From: Candidatus Parachristensenella avicola
GTDB taxonomy: Bacteria > Bacillota > Clostridia > Christensenellales > UMGS416
DNA: 64,000 nucleotides
Direction of reading: 5' to 3'
Assembly (NCBI GenBank): GCA_904420205.1
Contig: CAJFUN010000030.1
Coordinates: 1 to 64,000, forward strand
In this document: one piece after another, positions 26,705-34,125 of the stretch
How the letters are laid out: each line of letters starts with the position of its first letter
Position numbering within the stretch: position 1 is the first letter of the stretch
Notes under the pieces: generated by a model
The model's database searches: none
Seen by the model: the letters and a program-made list of their open reading frames with translations, nothing else
Told to the model about the DNA's origin: nothing
Program-made: the position numbers and the translations under genes

Positions 26705-27843
26705 TACTTCTGATACTTCAGCTCACCGCCTACCCAGGTGGAGCATACGGTCAGTTCATCGTCCAACAGCACCAGGTCAGCCTCGTATCCGGGCGCGATG
26801 GTGCCGCGGATATCGCCGCAACCGGCCTCCCGAGCGGGCGTAGAGGTTACCATGGGCAGGATGGTTGTCAGCGGCAGACCGACCTTCTTCACCATGTTGT
26901 ACACGGCTTTATTCAGGGTCAGCGTGGAGCCAGCCAGCGTGCCGTCCGCAAGACGGGCGGCGCCGCCGCGTACAAAGACATCCTGGCCGCCCAGGGTAAA
27001 GTCGCCGTCCTCCAGGCCCGCAGCCATCATGGCATCGGTAATCAGGCAGATCCGGTCGGCGCCCTTCATCTTAACCGCCAGGCGGAGAATATCCGGATGC
27101 AGATGGATAAGATCGGCAATAAGCTCGCAAGTGATCGACTCGTCCACCAGCGCGGCGCCCAGCAGGCCGGGATCTCGATGATGCAGGGGCTTCATTGCAT
27201 TGAACAGATGGGTTACATGGGTGAATCCTGCCTCAAAAGCATCCCGCGCCTGCTGCCAGTTGGCCGGCGTGTGGGCGCAGGTCAGCACGACCTTGCCCTT
27301 CAGGTTCCGAGCCACTTCCAGCGCGCCTTCACGGGTGGGATCCATGGCCAGCACCTTGATGCACTCAGGATGGCCGCCGTTCATGGTTTCCCAGTTCTCC
27401 ATGGACGGGGGTACCATGTATTCCTCCTCCTGAGCGCCCTTATAGATGGGGTTCAGATGGGGGCCTTCCATGTAAAGGCCTAGGGCCTTGGCGCCTTCCT
27501 GCGGGATGCCGCGAGCAAAGCGGCGGGTAATGGAGCCCATCAGCTCCAGGGGAGCAGTCATCACCGTGGGCAAAAAGCCTGTGACGCCATACTTGGGCAG
27601 GGCAGCGCTCATGGTCGAAATCGGCCGGTCGGAATCCTCTACGCAGTCCACCCGCAGCATGCCGTGCTGATGCAGATCGATAAAGCCGGGCGAAAGGATC
27701 TTGCCCTTGGCGTCGACCGTCTCGTCGGCGCTCAGGTTTTCGCCAATCGCGGCGATTTTACCGCCTTCTACCTTTACATCCAGCTCCTTGAGCTCGCGCT
27801 CGGCCGTAAAGACACGCGCGCCCTTGATTACAAAGCTTTTCAT
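26704..27843 (-). CDS. nagA: N-acetylglucosamine-6-phosphate deacetylase
   Basis: Removes acetate from GlcNAc-6-P, feeding cell-wall and host amino sugars into glycolysis or peptidoglycan synthesis. 379 residues of the amidohydrolase fold: metal motif GFIDLHQHG near residue 54, EGPHLNPIYKGAQ near 128, metal His in CAHTPANW and THLFNAMKPLHHR near 190-215, catalytic Asp in CLITDAMMAAG near 266. Its start overlaps the cca stop by four bases. No nagB is nearby. Confidence 0.92.
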   Translation of the reverse strand: MKSFVIKGARVFTAERELKELDVKVEGGKIAAIGENLSADETVDAKGKILSPGFIDLHQHGMLRVDCVEDSDRPISTMSAALPKYGVTGFLPTVMTAPLELMGSITRRFARGIPQEGAKALGLYMEGPHLNPIYKGAQEEEYMVPPSMENWETMNGGHPECIKVLAMDPTREGALEVARNLKGKVVLTCAHTPANWQQARDAFEAGFTHVTHLFNAMKPLHHRDPGLLGAALVDESITCELIADLIHLHPDILRLAVKMKGADRICLITDAMMAAGLEDGDFTLGGQDVFVRGGAARLADGTLAGSTLTLNKAVYNMVKKVGLPLTTILPMVTSTPAREAGCGDIRGTIAPGYEADLVLLDDELTVCSTWVGGELKYQK

Positions 27844-29141
27844 GGGTTTTCCTCCTTGTCTTGCGCCCTATCCCATTCTTGTGGGCAGGCGTTCAGTTGT
27901 TGGATTGTATGGTAAAGCGCATCGGGCTCGTTTGGAACCCGCCGCTGTACGACCCGTTTCCACAGCGCCCGCTTCATCCGCCCAGTCCGTGGGCCGGGCG
28001 TCTCGCCCATCGCGCGGGCAATCTCTCCGCCCTTCAGGGCCAAATCCTCGGGCGTAAAGGGAATTCCATCCCGTTTCATCGCATCCAGCGCTTGCTGCCA
28101 AGGGGCGGCCGGATCCAAATTCTCCGCCGGATTCCATCGGTCGGCCCTACGCAGGCAAACCCAATCCTCGGCCAATGGCAGACCCAAGCGGGCCAAGAAC
28201 CAAGCAATCGCCGCTGGATCCAGCGCATCGTATCCGCGCAGCTGCTCCAGCTGCTCCACCCGGCGCGCGATAACGCGGCCGTATCCCAGGCGAAGGCATG
28301 CGGCTCCCGCCGCGCTGCCTTCCGTGCCCCACAGAAGCCCAGCCATGCGCACCCCCAGATCCGGCGGCGTATGGACAGCCGCCGCGATGCCCCGCTCCAT
28401 ACCGTCAGGCCCGATCTCTGGGAGGATCCTCGCCAGCGCGCCCATCCGGGCCAAAAGCGCCAGTCCGCGAAGCGCCGCATCCGCCGGCGAAAGCAGAATG
28501 CGCGCCAGCTCCTGACCGCAGCGCTCCGGCACGATGGACCGCAGCGCATCGACCCGCCGGCAGGCGCCCCGCCAGGTCGCCTTTTCCACCTCGAAGCCAA
28601 GCTGGCAAGCAAAACGCGCCAGCCGCAGCAGCCGCAGGCCATCCTCGGCAAAGACCTCGCCGCTGTCCCTCGTGGTACGCAGGCGCTGCGCGGCAAGGTC
28701 CTCCGCTCCTGCGCCCAAGGGATCCAGCACTTCGCCGTCGGTCAACCGGGCATAGAGGGCATTCACCGTAAAATCACGGCGCAGCGCATCCTCTTCCAAG
28801 CTAGCCCCGCTTGCCACGAAAACCGGCCGATGGCTGCCGTCGCGGCGGTAACTCTCCCGGCGAAAGGAGGTATACTCAGCGGTCCGCCAGCCTGCTTCTC
28901 CAGGGAAGGAGAGCGTAAGCGCCGCTAATCCGGCCATGCGCACCTGGGCTTTCAGCGGCGGATGCGACCGGCAAAGCGCCTCCACCTGTTCCGGCGTAGC
29001 GCTCGCCGCTACGTCCAAATCGTAAACCGCCCGGCCCAGCAGCCGGTCACGCACAAAGCCCCCCACCGCGTATAGCGTAACGCCCGCTTGGGCAAAGGCC
29101 TCGCCAAGCTTCCGGAGCTCCGGTTCCAGTTCCAGCCTCAT
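27840..29141 (-). CDS. cca: CCA tRNA nucleotidyltransferase / poly(A) polymerase family
   Basis: Adds or repairs the 3' CCA of tRNAs. 433 residues. Head domain: GGFVRDRLLGR then YDLDVAA with the two metal-binding Asp near residues 41-43; RRDFTVNALYARL near 123; GLRLLRLARFACQLGF near 168, the nucleotide-binding part. The C-terminal body is Arg/Ala-rich and poorly conserved. Poly(A) polymerases of the same class cannot be separated by eye, but Gram-positive bacteria normally have only the CCA enzyme. Overlaps genes on both sides by four bases. Confidence 0.9.
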   Translation of the reverse strand: MRLELEPELRKLGEAFAQAGVTLYAVGGFVRDRLLGRAVYDLDVAASATPEQVEALCRSHPPLKAQVRMAGLAALTLSFPGEAGWRTAEYTSFRRESYRRDGSHRPVFVASGASLEEDALRRDFTVNALYARLTDGEVLDPLGAGAEDLAAQRLRTTRDSGEVFAEDGLRLLRLARFACQLGFEVEKATWRGACRRVDALRSIVPERCGQELARILLSPADAALRGLALLARMGALARILPEIGPDGMERGIAAAVHTPPDLGVRMAGLLWGTEGSAAGAACLRLGYGRVIARRVEQLEQLRGYDALDPAAIAWFLARLGLPLAEDWVCLRRADRWNPAENLDPAAPWQQALDAMKRDGIPFTPEDLALKGGEIARAMGETPGPRTGRMKRALWKRVVQRRVPNEPDALYHTIQQLNACPQEWDRAQDKEENP

Positions 29142-29326
29142 GGCCTATCCCGGTATCGCTCCGGCGTCGGAATAAGCGCCAGCACAGCGATCACAATAAA
29201 GGGAATGGATTTCACCACGCCGCCCACATCTTGGTTCGCAAAGAGGCCCAGCCTCCAGTAAACGGCCACCGTAATGATCAGCAGCAGGATCACAAGATAC
29301 ATACGGTATTGGAAAAAGGCTCTCAT
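29138..29326 (-). CDS. Small two-helix membrane protein
   Basis: 62 residues with two hydrophobic segments (about 8-28 and 35-54) joined by a short loop; basic ends. No family recognised. The stop overlaps the cca start by four bases (ATGA), good evidence that the gene is translated. Confidence 0.65.
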   Translation of the reverse strand: MRAFFQYRMYLVILLLIITVAVYWRLGLFANQDVGGVVKSIPFIVIAVLALIPTPERYRDRP

Positions 29327-29367
29327 TTATTGTACTCCTTTACGGCCTCATGCCTAGAGGGGGAAGC

Positions 29368-30396
29368 CTATGCGCCGCGCGGCTCAGATCGCTTCTTAAA
29401 GACCACATCCCGCTGCACCCAGTAGCTGATACAATATACGCATACCTCGGCAATCGGCTTACAGATCAGCACCGGCAACGACAAAAGCCTGCTGAGTAGC
29501 TTCAGCAATAACACATTGACTGCCAGCAGAGCCACTACCAGCGCATAATAACGAAGCAGCGTCCCAATCCCCCGGCTTTGCGACTTGAAGACCATTTTCC
29601 GGTTGATCATATAGTTAAAGAAGGAGCTGATAATTCGCGCTCCTACCGTGCAGAGCGTGACGCTTTTGCTCACAAAGAGGTACAAAAGGGTGAATACGGC
29701 ATAGTCAACGCCAAAGGAAGCCAGCGATGAAAGCAAAAACCGCACCAACGTCCACACCATGGAAAACCAATGGATCGGCTTTAGCAGCGGACGATCGATC
29801 GCATAGGGCGAAAGCTCCACCTGCTTCACCGGCATATTGTCCGCCCTGGCGTGGAAAACCATGTTGAGCAAATAATCCTCGCCTTCTCCCGGAGCAACCG
29901 CCAGCCGCGGCAGTAGGGCCGCGGGGGCCGCCCGCAGCGCCGGCCGCACATCCGCCAGCCGCGTTCCGTTAATCAGGGAGAATAGCCGGGCTGCCCAGCG
30001 GCAGTCCCTAGCTTGCCGTTTGGGCGTATCCGCCGTCAAAGGTGCGATGCCCAGCGAAAGCGTCATCGGCGATTCCCGCATGGCTTGAAGCATCGGCTTA
30101 ATCCATTCGAGGGGGAACTCAAGCTCCGTGCCGACAAGGAGGGCGCCCGGACAGCCGGGCCACTGCAGCAGGCAGGCGTTAATCCCGCTCTTCATGCAGC
30201 GGCCGATGCCCAGAGGCACGCTGTGGCGCACCACATAGGCGCCAGCGCGCTCCAGCGCGCCGGCGTCTCCGTCAATCCCGTCCAGCACCACCACCGGCTG
30301 CGCCCGCTTCGCCAGCGCTCGTATCCATGCAAGCTCCGGGAGCTTTTGCTGCGCGGCGAGGATGATCACCGGGCGGATTTTCGGCTCATGCCCCAT
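29368..30396 (-). CDS. Glycosyltransferase-like domain fused to a GtrA membrane domain
   Basis: 342 residues. Residues 1-205 have the layout of a nucleotide-diphospho-sugar (GT2-like) domain: a first strand PVIILAAQ, GIGRCMKSGINACLL like the acceptor helix of dolichol-phosphate mannose synthase-type enzymes, and LFSLINGTRLADVRPALRA, close to the usual segment after the DxD. The DxD itself is not visible (it reads VGTELEFP). Residues 220-335 are a four-helix GtrA domain with FGVDYAVFTLLY and SSFFNYMINRKMVFKS, thought to flip polyprenyl-linked sugars. It may make and flip a lipid-linked sugar, or bind one without making it. Lies between pepF and the small membrane gene. Confidence 0.8.
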   Translation of the reverse strand: MGHEPKIRPVIILAAQQKLPELAWIRALAKRAQPVVVLDGIDGDAGALERAGAYVVRHSVPLGIGRCMKSGINACLLQWPGCPGALLVGTELEFPLEWIKPMLQAMRESPMTLSLGIAPLTADTPKRQARDCRWAARLFSLINGTRLADVRPALRAAPAALLPRLAVAPGEGEDYLLNMVFHARADNMPVKQVELSPYAIDRPLLKPIHWFSMVWTLVRFLLSSLASFGVDYAVFTLLYLFVSKSVTLCTVGARIISSFFNYMINRKMVFKSQSRGIGTLLRYYALVVALLAVNVLLLKLLSRLLSLPVLICKPIAEVCVYCISYWVQRDVVFKKRSEPRGA

Positions 30397-30412
30397 ACGC
30401 GCACTCCTTTCT

Positions 30413-32176
30413 TTATCGTTTCGCCTCCGCCTGCTCTACAAAGCGGTCAATATCCCTGGCTATGCTTTCCAGCGCGCTCCGCCAGAAAGCCTTGTCCCGC
30501 ACGTCGATCCCCATTAGCGCCGCCGCATCCGCCACCGAATGGTTACCCGTGCCCTTGAGCAGCGCGTCGTACTGCGGCAGGAAGGCCTCGCCCTGCCGCT
30601 CATAGCGCGCGTATACGCCGCGGCCGAACAGCAAGCCAAAGGCATAGGGGAAATTATAAAAATGAAGATCCGCCGAATAATAGTGGCTCTTGCACTGCCA
30701 CATATAAGGATGCATCGCTTGGGGATCAAGGCCGTCGCCATAGGCCGCACGCTGAGCGTCCAGCATGGCCTGCTTGAGCTCCGCCACGCTGAGGCTGTGA
30801 TCCGCTCTGCCGGCAAAAAGCGCCGTTTCAAACAAATAGCGGCTGTAGATATCGACGATTACCTGTGTCGCTTCCATAAGCTCGCTTTCCAGCAGGGTAA
30901 AGGCCGTATCGCCGTCCGCCTCCCGCAAGGCTGCCTGGGTCACCAGTGTCTCGTTGAAAATAGACGCCGTTTCTGCCAGAGGCATGGGATAGTTGGTGTT
31001 GAGCGCATCCTCATCTTTAAGGCATTCGCCATGATAGCCGTGGCCCAGCTCGTGTGCCAGCGTGCACACGCCCGAAAAGGAGCCGTCAAAGTTCGTCAGC
31101 ACCCGGCTCTCGCCCAAGCTATGAACAAAAGCGCAGAACGCACCGCCTCCCTTGCCCGGCGCGGGCATAGCGTCAATCCAGCGGTTTTGGAAAGCATGGT
31201 CGATAAACGCCCCCATCTTCGGCGAAAATTTTCCCAAAATCTCCACCAGATAGCGATGCGCTTCATCGTAGGTATAGGAGGCCTGCGCGCTGCCCACCGG
31301 CGCGAAAAGGTCGTAAAAAGGGAGCCCATTCTTATGGCCCAGCAGTTTGGCTTTCGCCTTCAGGTACCGGCGGAAGGCCGGTAGATACGCTTCGATGGAT
31401 TCCATCATCGCGTCCAAAGTGGCACGATCCATCCGGGAAATGTCCAGCACCTCGTCCAGCACGCTATCGTACCCTTTAAGCTTTGAAAGGGTAATCGCCT
31501 CGCCTTTTATGGCGTTTAGCGCCGCGGCCATGGCGTTTTCATAGGCCGGATACGCTGCCAATTCCGCCTCGTAGGCGCTTTTGCGCACCTCAGGGTCCGG
31601 ATCATAAGCCAGCCCCCGCACCGTAGGCAGCGGAAGCATCTCGCCCTTATAGCAGACAAGAGCGGTTCCGTCCAGCACATTACGCAGCGCTTCCCAGGAC
31701 CGTCCTCCAGTCAGTTGCATCTGCAGTATCGGTCCCTCCAGCGCCTCCGGAAGCATATGGCGGGCGCGCGCCGCGCGTTCCTTCAGTATAAACCGGAATT
31801 TCCGCAGGGTTTCGTCGCCGTCTATGACTGCATCCAGCCCGTCCATCGCCGCCAGCCGCCGGGAAAAGGCGTTCTCCATCAGCGTCATGGCCATGCCCAG
31901 GGCATTCACTTTATCCTGGCAGGCCAGCGCTTTCTCATGCGTGGCCTCCACTGCCAGGGTAAGGAATGCGTAATTGGCGGCTTTATCGTAGCGCACCACG
32001 ACCTCGCTAAGCCTTCCCAGCATTTCCCGCAACCACTCTGCGGCATCCGCATAGGGCGCACTGGCCAACTTCGTCAGGGCCTCGCATTCGGATCGAACCC
32101 ACGCCATATCCTCCGCCAGCCGCGCATCGTCAAAGCTGTCATAAAGCGCCGTCAAATTCCAATGGGTATCGAGCAT
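30413..32176 (-). CDS. pepF: Oligoendopeptidase F, M3 family
   Basis: A cytoplasmic zinc metallopeptidase that cuts medium-sized peptides. Start at 32176 (MLDTHWNLTALYDSF) follows GAGGAGG, giving 587 residues, the normal size. The zinc motif HELGH lies in CTLAHELGHGYHGECL near residue 375, and the third ligand Glu in PLAETASIFNE near residue 404. The C-terminal block GVYARYERQGEAFLPQYDALL is quoted only in part here: YARYERQGEAFLPQYDALL. Sits 10 bases after the dehydrogenase gene. Confidence 0.93.
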   Translation of the reverse strand: MLDTHWNLTALYDSFDDARLAEDMAWVRSECEALTKLASAPYADAAEWLREMLGRLSEVVVRYDKAANYAFLTLAVEATHEKALACQDKVNALGMAMTLMENAFSRRLAAMDGLDAVIDGDETLRKFRFILKERAARARHMLPEALEGPILQMQLTGGRSWEALRNVLDGTALVCYKGEMLPLPTVRGLAYDPDPEVRKSAYEAELAAYPAYENAMAAALNAIKGEAITLSKLKGYDSVLDEVLDISRMDRATLDAMMESIEAYLPAFRRYLKAKAKLLGHKNGLPFYDLFAPVGSAQASYTYDEAHRYLVEILGKFSPKMGAFIDHAFQNRWIDAMPAPGKGGGAFCAFVHSLGESRVLTNFDGSFSGVCTLAHELGHGYHGECLKDEDALNTNYPMPLAETASIFNETLVTQAALREADGDTAFTLLESELMEATQVIVDIYSRYLFETALFAGRADHSLSVAELKQAMLDAQRAAYGDGLDPQAMHPYMWQCKSHYYSADLHFYNFPYAFGLLFGRGVYARYERQGEAFLPQYDALLKGTGNHSVADAAALMGIDVRDKAFWRSALESIARDIDRFVEQAEAKR

Positions 32177-32186
32177 AGGAGCCTCC

Positions 32187-33173
32187 TCACCGGCCTTCAC
32201 CGTAAATTTGCTGATTCACGCATACCTCAGGACGCCGCCCCTCAGCCACGGCGCGGATGTTGTCTGCCAGCATCATGCCCATGGCCAGCCGCGTCTGGCC
32301 GGTCGCCGATCCTACATGCGGCAGAATGACCGCCTGATCCAGCTCCCCCAGCTCCGGCTCGTAAGCCGGTTCGTTTTCAAATACATCCAGGCCTGCCGCC
32401 GCGATCTGCCGCTCCTGCAGCGCCTGCACCAGGGCCTTTTCATCGACGACCGGCCCGCGAGCCGTATTGACCAGCACCGCGTTGGGCTTCATCAGGCCGA
32501 ACTCCCGCGGGCCGATCATATGGCGGGTCTTATCGGTGAGCGGGACGTGCAGCGAAATAAAGTCCGACTGAGCCAGCAGTTCGTCCAGCTCTACCCGGCG
32601 CGCGCCCAGCTCCCGCTCCAATTCCTCGTTCACCCGGGGATGGGTATAGAGCACCTTCATGTTAAACCCGCGGCTCATCAAGGCAAAGGCCGTGCCGATT
32701 CGGCCCGCGCCTACCACGCCCAGGGTCGCGCCCGTCACCTGCTGGCCCATCAACAGCATAGGCGCCCAACCCTCAAATTGCCCGGCGCGCATCAGCCGTT
32801 CGCCCTCGGGCACACGCCGCGCTGCAGCGAACAAAAGCGCCCAGGCTACCTCGGCGGTAGCGTTGGTCAGCACGCCCGGCGTATTCACGACGGCAATTCC
32901 CCTGCGGGTAGCCTCCTCCAGATCGATATTGTTGAATCCCACTGCATAGTTGGCAATCACCTTCAGTTGCGGCCCCGCTGCATCCATCACAGCCGCGTCG
33001 ATCTTCTCACTGAGCATACACAAGAGCCCGTTGCAACCTTTCACCGCCTCCAGCAGCTCCTCCCGGCTCAGCTGCCGGTCCTCCGGATTCACCCGCACCT
33101 GACAAAAGGCGCGCAGCGCGTCCATAGCCTTAGGGGCAATTGCCCGCGTTACATAAACCGAAAAGGTATCCAT
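32187..33173 (-). CDS. D-2-hydroxyacid dehydrogenase (glyoxylate/hydroxypyruvate reductase class)
   Basis: NAD(P)-dependent reductase of 2-keto acids. Start at 33173 gives 328 residues. NAD motif GVVGAGRIGTAFALM near residue 150; catalytic Arg in NTARGPVVDE, Glu in DVFENEPAYEP, and His in LPHVGSATGQTR. The sequence IANYAVGFNNIDLEEA is typical of glyoxylate reductase/GyaR-like enzymes. Exact substrate is uncertain. First gene of the long minus-strand run that includes pepF, cca and nagA. Confidence 0.87.
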   Translation of the reverse strand: MDTFSVYVTRAIAPKAMDALRAFCQVRVNPEDRQLSREELLEAVKGCNGLLCMLSEKIDAAVMDAAGPQLKVIANYAVGFNNIDLEEATRRGIAVVNTPGVLTNATAEVAWALLFAAARRVPEGERLMRAGQFEGWAPMLLMGQQVTGATLGVVGAGRIGTAFALMSRGFNMKVLYTHPRVNEELERELGARRVELDELLAQSDFISLHVPLTDKTRHMIGPREFGLMKPNAVLVNTARGPVVDEKALVQALQERQIAAAGLDVFENEPAYEPELGELDQAVILPHVGSATGQTRLAMGMMLADNIRAVAEGRRPEVCVNQQIYGEGR

Positions 33174-33282
33174 CTCTTGGTTCCTTTCTTCCGGCGCTGG
33201 CCGGACAAGCGTTTTTTCTGTGTCTATCATACCACCTGTCTCGTCATGAAATCAATGAATGCAGCAGAAAAAGTGGCGTATC

Positions 33283-33323
33283 GCCCGGCGGGTCTTCCGC
33301 CCGCCGGGCAAATCTGCTACAAT
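33283..33323 (+). promoter_or_regulatory. Large palindrome and -10 element before the YgjP-like gene
   Basis: A perfect 10-bp inverted repeat (33283-33292, 33300-33309; 7-base centre) covers the place where a -35 would be for the TACAAT at 33318-33323. It could be a repressor site shared with the divergent dehydrogenase gene. Confidence 0.45.
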
Positions 33324-33348
33324 AAAAAAACTGAAAGAAGGATTCGAC

Positions 33349-34116
33349 ATGTCCAGCATTTTTCTGCTTTACGAGGGCCAGGTGCTGCCCGTCCGCTACC
33401 GGCCCAACGCCCGCGCGCGGGGGCTCAAGCTTACTTGCTCTTTAGGCGGCGACCTGCTCTTAACATCGCCGCCCGATACGCCCCGGCAGGCGCTCTATCG
33501 CTTTTTAGAGGCGAACCGCGACCGGATTGGCCGTCAAGTCATGGCGGCCCGGCAGCGGGCCGAGGCGCTGCCCCAGCCCGAGGAGGATGTCTTTGTCTGG
33601 CTGGGCGAGCCGCTCCCTGTCATCCGTAAAGAGGGCGCGCGCAGCCAGGCCCGTTTGAAGGATGGCCGGGTATCGCTTTCAATGGCCCCGGGCGACTGGC
33701 CCCATGAGGCGCTGGAGCGGCTCCGTCAGCGGCTTGCCACGCCCTTTCTGGCCGGATTAGCCCAGGAGCGGGCGGAAGCGCTGGGCTTAACGCCGATCGC
33801 CGTCGCCGTGCGCCCTATGTTCAGCCGTTACGGGTCCTGCCAGCCTGACCGGCGCCGCCTCTGCCTGAACAGCTATCTGACCCGGATGCCCCGGGAGGTG
33901 ATCCTCTCGGTAGTGGATCATGAGCTTTGCCACCTTAGCTGCCCAGGCCATGATGAGGCTTTTTATCAGGCCCTTTATCATATCTGCCCTAAATATGCCC
34001 ATTACCGTGAGCGACTCAAGCGGGAACTTTCCCCTTACCTTGTCAATATCCGTTTGAACCGCCGCGCCCGCCGGCCCCACCCGGCCCTCAACGATTTCGA
34101 CGGGCCGATCCTATAA
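33349..34116 (+). CDS. YgjP-like zinc metallopeptidase-fold protein (DUF45)
   Basis: 255 residues. Start at 33349 follows GAAGGA; the longer in-frame start is not supported. Family landmarks: RYRPNARARGLKLTC early, then RYGSCQPDRRRLCLNSYL near 163-180, the HELCH zinc motif in VVDHELCHLSCPGHDEAFY near 190-208. M48-related fold; biological substrate unknown for the family. The upstream region of Arg/Gly is normal for it. Ten bases before the helicase gene, so probably co-transcribed. Confidence 0.85.
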   Translation: MSSIFLLYEGQVLPVRYRPNARARGLKLTCSLGGDLLLTSPPDTPRQALYRFLEANRDRIGRQVMAARQRAEALPQPEEDVFVWLGEPLPVIRKEGARSQARLKDGRVSLSMAPGDWPHEALERLRQRLATPFLAGLAQERAEALGLTPIAVAVRPMFSRYGSCQPDRRRLCLNSYLTRMPREVILSVVDHELCHLSCPGHDEAFYQALYHICPKYAHYRERLKRELSPYLVNIRLNRRARRPHPALNDFDGPIL

Positions 34117-34125
34117 GGAGTCTCC

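Noticed and set aside
27861..28928. A 355-codon plus-strand frame opposite cca
   Set aside because: Arg/Pro-rich shadow caused by high GC, while cca has full motifs.
32208..33629. A 473-codon frame on the plus strand opposite the dehydrogenase gene
   Set aside because: It is the antisense of a well-recognised dehydrogenase, is rich in His, Gln and Arg, and shows no domain.
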